Shown: positions 10,621 to 18,583 of the stretch, piece after piece
Layout: the number at the start of each line of letters is the position of its first letter
How positions within the stretch are numbered: position 1 is the stretch's first letter
Assembly (NCBI RefSeq): GCF_000224415.1
Contig: NZ_AFXQ01000004.1
Span: 62,001-126,000, forward strand
DNA length: 64,000 bases
Reading direction: 5' to 3'
Source: Citricoccus sp. CH26A
Lineage (GTDB): Bacteria; Actinomycetota; Actinomycetes; Actinomycetales; Micrococcaceae
Notes under the pieces: generated by a model
What the model was told of the DNA's origin: nothing
Seen by the model: only the letters and a program-made list of their open reading frames with translations
Databases searched by the model: none
Made by a program: the position numbers and the translations under genes

Positions 10621-11100
10621 TCAGAAGCCGCCGGTGGAGCCGAACCCGGCCGCGCCCCGGTGGGAGGCGGGAAGTTCATCGACCGCCACGAACTGGGCCT
10701 GGGCTACGCGCTGGATGACGAGCTGCGCGATCCGGTCTCCGCGGCGCAGCCGGATCGTCTCCGCACGGTCCGTGTTGAGCAGGGGCACCTTGATCTCTCC
10801 GCGGTAGCCCGCGTCGATGGTCCCCGGGGAGTTGACCAGGCTGAGGCCGTGGCGGGCCGCGAGCCCGGACCGCGGATGGACCAGGCCCACGAAGCCCTCC
10901 GGCAGCGCCAGCGCGACCCCGGTCGGCACGAGGGCGCGGGCGCCCGGGGCCAGCTCCACGTCCTGCGTGGTGCGCAGGTCCGCCCCGGCGTCCCCGGGCA
11001 TCGCGTAGGAGGGGGGCTCGATGCCGTCGTCGAGCATCGTCAGGGCCACCACCGGACGGTCGAGGGCAGGCGGGTGCGTGGTCTCGGCTGGCTGATTCAC
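10621..11100 (-). CDS. dut: dUTP diphosphatase
   Basis: Dut hydrolyses dUTP to dUMP and PPi, keeping uracil out of DNA and feeding thymidylate synthesis. The trimeric dUTPase motifs are all visible: PGDAGADLR (motif 1), [14 protein letters not shown] (motif 2), [14 protein letters not shown] (motif 3), [11 protein letters not shown] (motif 4) and the Gly-rich C-terminal lid [11 protein letters not shown] (motif 5). I choose GTG 11100 (159 residues) over GTG 11109. A TACAGT -10 box ends 7 nt before 11100 and includes the 11109 codon, so the transcript is likely leaderless from 11100. It is divergent from the DUF3093 gene. Confidence 0.95.
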   Translation of the reverse strand: MNQPAETTHPPALDRPVVALTMLDDGIEPPSYAMPGDAGADLRTTQDVELAPGARALVPTGVALALPEGFVGLVHPRSGLAARHGLSLVNSPGTIDAGYRGEIKVPLLNTDRAETIRLRRGDRIAQLVIQRVAQAQFVAVDELPASHRGAAGFGSTGGF

Positions 11101-11107
11101 GGGCGCC

Positions 11108-11113
11108 ACTGTA
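11108..11113 (-). promoter_or_regulatory. -10 box of a leaderless dut promoter
   Basis: TACAGT on the minus strand, 7 nt before GTG 11100, with no Shine-Dalgarno sequence at either candidate start. The spacing places transcription start at or within a base of the start codon. Confidence 0.5.
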
Positions 11114-11165
11114 CCGGACCGGGAAGTTTACGGGTCCGCACCCCAAACGTGGGATTCTTGGAGGC

Positions 11166-11687
11166 ATGCACGAATCCTCTTCCGCATCCCCTGCCGACTC
11201 CGGCGCGCGCGCCGCCGACTCCTCCGTCCTCTACGAGGAGCGACTGCGCCCGTCCGTGTGGATCTGGCTCATTGCGGCGATGATCTCCGCGCTGTCGATC
11301 CTGGTGTTCGTCCCGATCGGGCTGGAGATCGGCCTGGCGGCCGCCGTCGCCGTCTTCATCGTCATCGCCATCCTGCTGCGGGCGTCGACCCCGCGGATCG
11401 TGGTGACCGGCACGACCCTGCAGGTCGGCCGGGCGGGGATCGAGCGAGCCTACGTCGGTGAGGTCACCGGTTACCGCGGGGACGACGCGACCCACCAGCG
11501 GGGTCCGGCCCTGCACGGGCTGGCGTTCATGTGCATCCGCGGCTGGATCGACCCCGTCGTGCGCATCCAGATCACGGACGAGAGGGACCGGACCCCCTAC
11601 TGGCTGACGAGCACCCGGAATCCGGAGCGCCTCGTGGCCGTCCTGGGCGGGACCATGGCGCGGGACGCGGACGACGCATCACGCTGA
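11166..11687 (+). CDS. DUF3093 family membrane protein
   Basis: This 173-residue protein has two adjacent transmembrane helices at about residues 30-70 (SVWIWLIAAMISALSILVFV and the next segment), followed by a soluble C-terminal domain. It carries the DUF3093 core, including RIVVTGTTLQVGRAGIE and RGWIDPVVRIQITDERD. The function is unknown; the family is actinobacterial and is found beside dut (Rv2698 in M. tuberculosis). The start is ATG 11166, with TTGGAGG immediately upstream, so unlike dut it uses a ribosome site. A strong hairpin follows 22 nt after the stop. Confidence 0.88.
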   Translation: MHESSSASPADSGARAADSSVLYEERLRPSVWIWLIAAMISALSILVFVPIGLEIGLAAAVAVFIVIAILLRASTPRIVVTGTTLQVGRAGIERAYVGEVTGYRGDDATHQRGPALHGLAFMCIRGWIDPVVRIQITDERDRTPYWLTSTRNPERLVAVLGGTMARDADDASR

Positions 11688-11709
11688 CGGCCGGTGGCCG
11701 CGGACAACT

Positions 11710-11739
11710 CAGGCCGGCCAGGAGGACCTGGCCGGCCTG
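11710..11739. terminator. bidirectional hairpin terminator between DUF3093 and DUF4193 genes
   Basis: A perfect 13-bp stem (11710-11722 with 11727-11739) and a 4-nt AGGA loop lie between two convergent genes. Confidence 0.8.
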
Positions 11740-11791
11740 TCGCGTGCCTCGAGGGTGCCGCGGCGCGCCGCGGCGGGGTGGACGGGGCCGC

Positions 11792-12091
11792 TCAGCCCTC
11801 GCAGTCGGTGCAGTAGAGCATGCCGTTCTTCTCCTTGGCGACCTGGGACCGGTGGCGGACCAGGAAGCAGGAGGCACAGGTGAACTCATCGGCCTGGGCG
11901 GGCAGCACCCGGACCATCAGCTCCTCGCCGGACAGGTCGGCACCGGGCAGCTCGAAGCCCTCGGCGGCCTCGGCCTCGTCCTCGTCGACCACCGCGGACT
12001 GGGTGTCCGTGCGGCGGTTCTTCAGTTCCTCGATCGAGCTCTCGGACAGCTCGTCCTCGTTCTTGCGTGGCGCGTCGTAATCGGTGGCCAT
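11792..12091 (-). CDS. DUF4193 family protein (zinc-ribbon-like)
   Basis: This 99-residue acidic protein starts MATDYDAPRKNEDELSESS and has the four-cysteine pattern CASC in the middle and CTDC at the C-terminus. The cysteines probably hold one zinc ion. This is the conserved DUF4193 family (Rv2699c in M. tuberculosis), next to dut and DUF3093 in many actinobacteria. Its role is unknown; the size, charge and zinc ribbon would suit a protein-protein or RNA polymerase-associated factor, but that is only a guess. The start is ATG 12091. Upstream is the 377-nt gap shared with sepH. Confidence 0.9.
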   Translation of the reverse strand: MATDYDAPRKNEDELSESSIEELKNRRTDTQSAVVDEDEAEAAEGFELPGADLSGEELMVRVLPAQADEFTCASCFLVRHRSQVAKEKNGMLYCTDCEG

Positions 12092-12468
12092 GATGGGGTG
12101 TGTTCACGCTCCGCTGATGTGGCCGGCGGGGCCGACCGTGGATGGGATGTTGCGATGGTGACGCCGGGACCACTGGGAACCGGCCGGAAGACCGGTCTGA
12201 CCGGCCACGTGACACCGGCCCGCGGGGCCCTGGTCGACCCCTTGACGGTCTGCACGTCGGTGAGATTGTTCCCTACGGCGGGGCCAAATCAAAATCGCCG
12301 TGGGCGTACAGTGGTGATCTGGACGGATGGATCCACGCCACACCGGTGGCACCGTCGTGCGCGGCCACCGGAATCGTGGCAAAGTCGGGGAGGGACCGTC
12401 CCATCCGCCCGTCGCGTCGGTTGCCGGGGGCGTCCCGGACCGACCCAAGCCGATCGTGGAGGACGAAC
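12092..12468. promoter_or_regulatory. 377-nt divergent intergenic region between DUF4193 and sepH
   Basis: No gene is supported here; frames that cross the region do not resemble any protein. Two weak promoter candidates point to sepH. TTGACG at 12242-12247 is a good -35 but has no clear -10 partner. TACAGT at 12307-12312 is a good -10 without a good -35. The sepH ribosome site GTGGAGGA ends the region. Several short G/C inverted repeats exist but nothing matches a known RNA family that I recognise. Confidence 0.35.
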
Positions 12469-13719
12469 ATGCAGGAGCTCCGTCTCGTTGGTGTCCAGGA
12501 GGACGGCGGGCACCTGTTGCTGAGCAACGAGGACGGCGAGGAGTTCTCCCTCCCGGTGACCGACGCCCTGCGTGCCGCGGTCACCCGTCCGATCCACCGT
12601 CCCTCCGCCCAGGCCGCCGACGCCGCCGAGGGTGTGGTGACGCCCCGGGACATCCAGGCCCGTATCCGCGCCGGGGCCACCGCCGAGCAGGTGGCCTCCG
12701 AGTCCGGGGTGGACCTGGAGCGGGTGCGCAAGTACGAGGGGCCGGTCCTGGCCGAGCGCGACTGGATCGCCCAGCAGGCCCGTCAGGTGGAGGTCGCCGC
12801 ACCGCAGCCCGGACACGACCTCTACCGGGGCACCTTCGGCGAGGAACCCGCCCTGCTCGGCGACATGGTGCGCCACCGGCTGGCCGTGCTGGGCATGGAC
12901 GCCGGCACGGCCCACTGGGACGCCTGGCGGAGGGGTGACGGCACCTGGACCGTCAGCCTGGATTTCTCCACCGAGGGCGCCGACTCCGCGATCGGCGACC
13001 AGCCTCCGGCCCTGTGGACCTTCCGTCCCAGCAGCCGGCACCTCGACAACCGCAACCGCTGGGCCCAGGTGCTCTCGGAACTGGACCCGCTGGACGGTGC
13101 CTTCGGCGCCCGCCGGCTCTCCGCCGTCGGGGACCGCCCCTTCAACGTGGAGGAGGACGAGGCCGGCCCCGTGCCCGCCCCGGCCCCCGCGCCCCACGGA
13201 CCGCGTCCCGCCGTCGACCAGGACTCGCAGGACGAGCTGCTGGACGTGTTGCGGGCACGCCGCGGCCAGCGCCTGGGCGTGGACGAGGAGGGTGACGACG
13301 AGCTCGCCCTGATGCTGACCCGGGACGAGCAGCCCCACCAGGGGACGCAGCGGCCCCGCCTCACCGTGGCCACCGCCCCCGGTGACGCCGGTCGGGACCC
13401 GGGTTCCGACGAGGCCGCCGTGGACGGCTGGGTCGAGGTCTGGGACGACGACGAGGAGGATCCGCGCTTCGGCTCCCGGGGCGGGGACGCGACCGGGCGG
13501 GACGAGGACGCGGACGGCGGCCAGGACGACGGGCCGGCCGAGGAGCATCCCGACCAGACGGCCATCGAGCTCGGCGACGAGGAGCCGGAGAAGCCCGCAG
13601 CCCCGGTGGCCACGCCGGCCCCCGAGGCCAAGCCCGGGAAGTCGGCCAGGCCCGTCAAGGCGCGCCGGCCGTCGGTGCCCAGCTGGGACGAGATCGTCTT
13701 CGGACGCAAGAACGACTGA
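12469..13719 (+). CDS. sepH: septation protein SepH (DUF3071)
   Basis: SepH binds FtsZ and promotes Z-ring assembly during cell division in actinobacteria. The 416-residue protein starts MQELRLVGVQEDGGHLLLSN. The conserved DUF3071 N-terminal region (about residues 1-170) contains the helix-turn-helix-like segment TPRDIQARIRAGATAEQVAS followed by LERVRKYEGPVLAERDWIA, which is typical of the family. The rest is a long acidic, Pro/Ala-rich, probably disordered tail that ends in RPSVPSWDEIVFGRK, matching the short conserved C-terminal motif of SepH. The start is ATG 12469 with GGAGGA 6-7 nt upstream; the same frame is open for 109 codons upstream, but that part shows no family similarity. Confidence 0.92.
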   Translation: MQELRLVGVQEDGGHLLLSNEDGEEFSLPVTDALRAAVTRPIHRPSAQAADAAEGVVTPRDIQARIRAGATAEQVASESGVDLERVRKYEGPVLAERDWIAQQARQVEVAAPQPGHDLYRGTFGEEPALLGDMVRHRLAVLGMDAGTAHWDAWRRGDGTWTVSLDFSTEGADSAIGDQPPALWTFRPSSRHLDNRNRWAQVLSELDPLDGAFGARRLSAVGDRPFNVEEDEAGPVPAPAPAPHGPRPAVDQDSQDELLDVLRARRGQRLGVDEEGDDELALMLTRDEQPHQGTQRPRLTVATAPGDAGRDPGSDEAAVDGWVEVWDDDEEDPRFGSRGGDATGRDEDADGGQDDGPAEEHPDQTAIELGDEEPEKPAAPVATPAPEAKPGKSARPVKARRPSVPSWDEIVFGRKND

Positions 13720-13725
13720 CGGCTC

Positions 13726-13745
13726 GGCCGGCGCAGGGGCCGGCC
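13726..13745. terminator. short hairpin between convergent sepH and phosphodiesterase genes
   Basis: A 7-bp GGCCGGC/GCCGGCC stem with a 6-nt loop starts 7 nt after the sepH stop. It is modest but well placed. Confidence 0.45.
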
Positions 13746-13761
13746 TGGGCAACCGGCCGGT

Positions 13762-14928
13762 CTAGCGCAGGGGCCGGTGCAGCATCAACAGCGGCACCTC
13801 ACGCTCGGCGCGGGTGGGCGAGCCGTGGTGCCCCACCATCTCGAAGGCCGCCGGGGCCGCGCGGCGTCCGTCGTACAGGGCCACCGGTCCGTGCGCGGCG
13901 ACGAGCAACTCCCCGATGCGCGGCGTGACCCGGTCCTCGGTGACGCCGAACCAGCCGGCCTGCAGGGCCTGGTCGCGGGTCAGGATCCAGGCGTGCTCGC
14001 CGAAGGCGGCCTGCCAGGCGGACGTGGTCCGTTCCCGCACGGCCGGGCCGGCGTCGGGAGCGAAGTGCAGCTGGACGAAACGGGGCTCACCGGCGGTGTG
14101 CTCGACGCCGTCGACCAGGGCGGGCATCGCGGAGTAGTCGATCCGCCCGGGCTCCGGGACGTCCACCATGCCGTGGTCCCCCGTCAGCACGAGGACGGTG
14201 TCCTTCGGCACGGCCTGGCTGAGCCGGCGGGCCGCGGCGTCGATCTCCTCGAGCGCGTAGAGCCACTTCTCGGACCCGGTCCCGTGCTGGTGCCCGGCCT
14301 TGTCGAGCTCGTTCAGGTACAGGTACAGCAGCACCGGCCCCTTCGCCCCGTGCAGCTGCTCGCGGGCGTGCTGGAACCGGGCGTGCAGCGTGGTCCCGCC
14401 GACGAAGCGGGACCCCCGCAGCGACGCCCTGGTCAGGGCGGAGCCCTCGAAGGCCGGCAGGGACACGGTGACCGGTTCCACCCCGGTGCCGGCGAGCCGT
14501 TCGAAGACCGTGGCCTGAGGCTGCCAGCGCAGCGGATCGGTCTGCGGGTCCCAGCCGCCGAGCTGGTTGATGACGGTGTTCCGGTCGGGGTCGAGCACGT
14601 CGTAGCCGACCAGGCCGTGCCGTCCCGGTTCCAGCCCCGTGCCCAGGCTGGACAGGGAGGCCGCGGTGGTGGTGGGGAACGCCGACTGCAGGGTGGTGGA
14701 GTCCCGTTCCAGGACGGACCGCAGGTACGGCGCATGGCCGCCGTAGCGCTTCAGCAGGGCCTTCCCGAGCCCGTCGACCATGACGACGGCGACCCGGCGG
14801 GTCCGCGGCAACTGCAGCGCGTTGGTGAACCCGGGGGCGCCCAGGGCCGCGGCAGCCGAGGTCAGGACGCCGGCCAGCGACCGGCCGGCGTAGGGGGGTC
14901 CGGACGGGATCGGTGGAGTGGACGTCAC
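13762..14928 (-). CDS. alkaline phosphatase superfamily protein (nucleotide pyrophosphatase/phosphodiesterase type)
   Basis: This 388-residue protein has the type I phosphodiesterase/nucleotide pyrophosphatase fold. The metal site starts with VVMVDGLGKALLKRYGG, the catalytic nucleophile is in SAFPTTTAASLSSLGTGLEP, the second metal cluster is LNELDKAGHQHG with LTGDHGMVDVP, and the last histidine is in MVGHHGS. There is no signal peptide, so it acts in the cytoplasm. The substrate is unknown. Its GTG start overlaps the DUF5998 stop (GTGA), so the two form an operon. The same pair beside sepH and parC occurs in related genomes. Confidence 0.88.
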   Translation of the reverse strand: MTSTPPIPSGPPYAGRSLAGVLTSAAAALGAPGFTNALQLPRTRRVAVVMVDGLGKALLKRYGGHAPYLRSVLERDSTTLQSAFPTTTAASLSSLGTGLEPGRHGLVGYDVLDPDRNTVINQLGGWDPQTDPLRWQPQATVFERLAGTGVEPVTVSLPAFEGSALTRASLRGSRFVGGTTLHARFQHAREQLHGAKGPVLLYLYLNELDKAGHQHGTGSEKWLYALEEIDAAARRLSQAVPKDTVLVLTGDHGMVDVPEPGRIDYSAMPALVDGVEHTAGEPRFVQLHFAPDAGPAVRERTTSAWQAAFGEHAWILTRDQALQAGWFGVTEDRVTPRIGELLVAAHGPVALYDGRRAAPAAFEMVGHHGSPTRAEREVPLLMLHRPLR

Positions 14929-15665
14929 CGCCCGGTCCGCTCCCGGTCCGGGTCGACGGTGGCGCGCCGCAGCTCGCGGTAGAAGGCCAGGGCGGCGTCG
15001 ACGGCGCGCTGGCCCTCGGCCTCGGCGGCCACCCGCAGCACCAGGTCCTCGCGCGCAGAGGTGCCGGTGTACCCGTGGTCGGCGTCGCAGTTGGGGTCCG
15101 CACAGGCCGCCGGGGCGAGGTCGATCCGCTGTCCCCCGGCCCAGGTCACGGAGAGGGTGACCTCGGCCACCGGGTCCCCGCGGCGGAAGTCCTGGGGCTG
15201 GGGGTGGACCGTGGTGGCCACCACCGAGTCGATGCGCCGCAGCGGGACCACCTCGGTGGACACCTGGGCCATGACCTGCTCGCCGGCGTCGTCCAGGGCG
15301 TGGTCGTCCAGGTGCAGGGCCGCCATGATGTCCCCGGCCAGGGCGAGCACTGTGATGTGCCGGTGGATCTCGTCGTAGTCGAAGTGCGTGTCCACGTGCA
15401 CCAGGTGGCTGGTGACGGCGCGCCCGTCCAGCACGGAGTCCAGGACGTCCGCCACCAGCTCCGGGTAGAAGCCGGCGCGCTCGAGATCGGCCCCGAGGCT
15501 GGAGGGCCCGCCGCCCGCACCCGCCGCCGGCGCGACCGGGCGGTGGACCGGGCCCGGCGCGTCCTGCGGCTCCGGGGGATTCGCACCGGAGTTGTCCGCG
15601 GCGCCCGAGGAATGGTGCCCGGACGGGTGCTGGCCGGAGCCGGGGTTCCTGCGCAGTGGAGTCAT
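14925..15665 (-). CDS. DUF5998 family protein
   Basis: This 246-residue cytoplasmic protein has a low-complexity N-terminal 60 residues rich in Pro, Gly and Ser, followed by the conserved DUF5998 domain: LERAGFYPELVADVLDSVL, VHVDTHFDYDEIHRHITVL and HLDDHALDD. The cysteine-containing segment CADPNCDADHGYTG is also typical. Its function is unknown. I choose ATG 15665 (MTPLRRNPG) because a TAGCAT -10 box ends 7 nt before it and overlaps the alternative ATG at 15674. No Shine-Dalgarno sequence is seen, so the transcript is probably leaderless. The phosphodiesterase gene overlaps its stop codon. Confidence 0.85.
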   Translation of the reverse strand: MTPLRRNPGSGQHPSGHHSSGAADNSGANPPEPQDAPGPVHRPVAPAAGAGGGPSSLGADLERAGFYPELVADVLDSVLDGRAVTSHLVHVDTHFDYDEIHRHITVLALAGDIMAALHLDDHALDDAGEQVMAQVSTEVVPLRRIDSVVATTVHPQPQDFRRGDPVAEVTLSVTWAGGQRIDLAPAACADPNCDADHGYTGTSAREDLVLRVAAEAEGQRAVDAALAFYRELRRATVDPDRERTGR

Positions 15666-15672
15666 GCCGTCC

Positions 15673-15678
15673 ATGCTA
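15673..15678 (-). promoter_or_regulatory. -10 box of a leaderless DUF5998 promoter
   Basis: TAGCAT on the minus strand, 7 nt before ATG 15665. No good -35 is visible. Confidence 0.4.
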
Positions 15679-15783
15679 TCGGCCCCGCCCGGTGCCGGCG
15701 GTGTCCCACAACCGGCGCCCGGTGCCCGGTCTCCGGTGCCGCCTGTCCGGTGGCGGCCTCCGGCGCCGGACACCGCGTCCGGT

Positions 15784-18507
15784 TCAGCCGCGCATGGCCC
15801 GGCGCGCGGAGTCCGTGCGCTGGGCCGCGTTGGCCACGTCCACCTCGGCGGAGAGCACCGTGATCCCGCGGTCCGAGGCCAGCACCGGGTTGAACCGGAC
15901 CCGGGCGACCTGCGGGTGGTCGTCCTTCAGGGCCGCGATGCGCGCCAGCAGGTCCTGCAGGGCGGTCGCGTCGACCTCGGGCAGGCCCCCGTAGCCGAAG
16001 AGCTTGGCCGCGGCCCGTGGTGCGCGGATCATCCGCTCCAGGTCCTGGTCGGTCAGCGGGGGCACGAGATGGACCCAGTCGTCCAGCAGGTCCACGGCGT
16101 CCCCGGCGATGCCGAAGGACACCACCGGGCCCAGCAGCGGGTCCTCCAGGGCGGTGATGATGCAGGCCTGCCCCGAGGGCGCCATGGACTGCACCTCCAG
16201 GCTGGGGCTGCCGTAGGGCTCGAGGATGCCGCGCATCTGGGCCACGTTGCGCCGCAGGGAGGCGGCATCCACGATGTTGAGCCGGACCCCGCTCAGGTCC
16301 AGCCGGTGGCGCAGGTAGGAGTCGACGGCCTTGACCGCCACCGGCCAGCCCAAACGGTCGGCGGCCGCCACGGCCTCGTCCTCGGTGGTGAACCGCTCCG
16401 AGGCGAGGACCTCGATGCCGTAACAGCCCAGCAGTTCCCGCGACTCCTCCGGGGAGAGCCGGACGAGGTCCGTCCCGGTGGCCCGCGCAGTCCAGCCGTC
16501 GAGCAGGGTCTCGGCCCGGTTCCGGTCCACGCCCTGTGGCTCCACCGCCACCCCCTCCTCGGCCTGGCGCCAGTCGCGGTAGTGCACCAGTCGGGACAGC
16601 ACCCGGGCGGCCTGCTCCGGGGAGGAGAACACCGGCAGCCCGCGCTGCAGTCCGCCGTCCTCGGTCGCGGGGGCGGACCGGCGCAGGGTGGCCGACTGGT
16701 AGTCGGGGTCCAGCACCCCGGTGAAGGAGGCCAGGACGGGGACGCCGGATCCCCGGGCCGCCTCCTCGACCACGGACGCCAACCGGTCCGCGTCGCCGGA
16801 CTGCTGGTGCATCCCCGCCTGGGTGACCACGAGCAGGGCGTCCACGGTGTCGCCGTCCACGGCCGCGCGGACAGCCGCGCCCAGGGCCTGTTCGGCATCC
16901 TCCACCAGGTGCTCGGCGTCCATTCCGGGCACGTCCATGGTCGCGGCCACGGTCAGCCCGTGGCGCTCGGCGGCGTCGGTCACCACGCGGTTCAGGGCGA
17001 GCGAGTTGCCGAGCACCCCGACCCGGTTGCCGGCCGGCAGGGGCTGGCAGGCCACGGTCTGCATGAGGTCCATGAGGTCGTCGTGGTTGTCCACCTGGAT
17101 GACGCCGGTCTGTTCCAGCATCGAGTCCACGGCCCCGGCCGGGGCCTGGGTGGTCCGGGTCTCGTGGCCGGGGGGCAGCCGCCGCCCCATCACGTCCGAG
17201 CGCGCCACCACCACCGGCTTGCTCCGGGACAGGCGCCGGGTGATCCGGGAGAACTTGCGCGGATTGCCGAAGGACTCCAGATAGACCCCGACGGCGGCCG
17301 TGGCCGGATCGTCCTCGAAGTACTGCATCGCGTCGTTGCCGGAGACGTCGGCCCGGTTGCCGGCGGAGACCATGGAGGACAGGCCGATGCCGCGACGGTG
17401 GGCCGCGGCGAACAGGGTGGCCCCGATCGCGGCCGACTGGGAGAACAGCCCCACGGAACCCCGCGCCGGCAGGAACGGCGAGACCGAGGCGTTGAGCGAG
17501 ACGGCCGGGGAGGTGTTCACGATCCCGGCGGAGGCGGGCCCGATCACCCGCATGCCGTTGGCCCGGGCATGTCGCACCAGCTCGCGCTGCCGGACCAGGC
17601 CGTCGCGGCCGGCGTCGGCGTACCCGGCGGTGACCACCAGCAGCCCCTTGACGCCGTGCCGGGCACAGTCCCGGACCACCCCGGGGATCTCGTCCACGGG
17701 CACCGCCAGCACCGCCAGGTCGACAGGGCCGGGCACCTCGGCCAGGGTGGACCGTGAGATCATCCCGGCCAGTTCCAGGGCCTCACGGTTGATGCCGTAG
17801 ACGGGGCCGGGATATCCGCCCTCGATGATGTTCTGCAGCAGGGAGAAGCCCACCGATCCCTGCTGCCTGCTCGCGCCGATCACGGCCACGGACTCCGGGG
17901 CCAGCAGCTCGGCCAGTGATCGCGCCTCGGCGCGGTGCTCGCGCGACTCCATGACCGCCCGGACCTTGGCCGTGGGGTCGATCGAGAACTCGACCGCCAC
18001 CACGCCGTCGTCGAACCGGCGGGAGACCTCGAACCCCGAGTCCTGGAACACGGAGAGCATCTTCCGGTTCTCCGGCAGGACCTCGGCGGTGAACCGGCGG
18101 ATGCCGTTCTCCCTCGCCGCGACGGCGAGGTGCTCCATGAGGATCGACCCGATGCCCTTGCCCTGGGACGCGTCCGAGATGTTGAACGCGACCTCGGCCT
18201 CGAGCGGGTCGTCCAGCCGGTCGTAGCGGCCGATGCCCAGGATCTCCTCGCCCCGCAGCACCACCAGGCCGACCCGGTCCCGGTAGTCCACGTGGGTGAA
18301 CCGCTCCAGTTCCTTCTTGGACAGGGTGGACTTGAAGGTGAAGAAGCGCAGGTAGATCGAACTCTGCGACTGGCCCTCGTGCATGCGCAGCAGGCCGGAG
18401 GCGTCATCCGGGGTGACCGGCCTCAGATGGGCCGTGGTGCCGTCCCGCAGGACGACATCCGCTTCCCAGTGGGACGGATATTCGGGAGTTCTCGACGTCT
18501 CGCCCAT
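15784..18507 (-). CDS. Pat-type bifunctional GNAT acetyltransferase / acyl-CoA synthetase-like protein
   Basis: This 907-residue protein joins an N-terminal GNAT domain (about residues 12-185; acetyl-CoA loop SQGKGIGS) to an ADP-forming acyl-CoA synthetase module: CoA-binding domain (SVAVIGASRQQGSVG, near 215), succinyl-CoA ligase-like domains (RVGVLGNSLALN) and a C-terminal ATP-grasp domain. Such proteins are protein lysine acetyltransferases (Pat/PatZ), which often inactivate acetyl-CoA synthetase. Here the GNAT domain comes first, as in Streptomyces PatA-type enzymes, the reverse of the Salmonella order. I use ATG 18507 (MGETSRTPEYPSHW); a TACTGT -10 box ends 6 nt before it. The 51-codon-longer start would overlap parC. 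Confidence 0.88.
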   Translation of the reverse strand: MGETSRTPEYPSHWEADVVLRDGTTAHLRPVTPDDASGLLRMHEGQSQSSIYLRFFTFKSTLSKKELERFTHVDYRDRVGLVVLRGEEILGIGRYDRLDDPLEAEVAFNISDASQGKGIGSILMEHLAVAARENGIRRFTAEVLPENRKMLSVFQDSGFEVSRRFDDGVVAVEFSIDPTAKVRAVMESREHRAEARSLAELLAPESVAVIGASRQQGSVGFSLLQNIIEGGYPGPVYGINREALELAGMISRSTLAEVPGPVDLAVLAVPVDEIPGVVRDCARHGVKGLLVVTAGYADAGRDGLVRQRELVRHARANGMRVIGPASAGIVNTSPAVSLNASVSPFLPARGSVGLFSQSAAIGATLFAAAHRRGIGLSSMVSAGNRADVSGNDAMQYFEDDPATAAVGVYLESFGNPRKFSRITRRLSRSKPVVVARSDVMGRRLPPGHETRTTQAPAGAVDSMLEQTGVIQVDNHDDLMDLMQTVACQPLPAGNRVGVLGNSLALNRVVTDAAERHGLTVAATMDVPGMDAEHLVEDAEQALGAAVRAAVDGDTVDALLVVTQAGMHQQSGDADRLASVVEEAARGSGVPVLASFTGVLDPDYQSATLRRSAPATEDGGLQRGLPVFSSPEQAARVLSRLVHYRDWRQAEEGVAVEPQGVDRNRAETLLDGWTARATGTDLVRLSPEESRELLGCYGIEVLASERFTTEDEAVAAADRLGWPVAVKAVDSYLRHRLDLSGVRLNIVDAASLRRNVAQMRGILEPYGSPSLEVQSMAPSGQACIITALEDPLLGPVVSFGIAGDAVDLLDDWVHLVPPLTDQDLERMIRAPRAAAKLFGYGGLPEVDATALQDLLARIAALKDDHPQVARVRFNPVLASDRGITVLSAEVDVANAAQRTDSARRAMRG

Positions 18508-18513
18508 AGGATC

Positions 18514-18523
18514 ACAGTAGACA
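18514..18523. promoter_or_regulatory. overlapping divergent -10 boxes for the Pat-type gene and parC
   Basis: On the minus strand TACTGT (18519-18514) lies 6 nt before the Pat ATG. On the plus strand TAGACA (18518-18523) is a fair -10 for parC, whose ATG is 60 nt further on. The two hexamers overlap by two bases, so both promoters cannot be occupied at once. Confidence 0.4.
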
Positions 18524-18583
18524 ATTCCCGTCCCGCACGCTGTGCCGCGACGACCATCCCCCACAAGGACACCCGCAGACCCC

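Noticed and set aside
12142-12468. An upstream extension of the sepH frame
   Set aside because: SepH similarity begins exactly at ATG 12469, which has its own GGAGGA site; the earlier codons resemble no protein.
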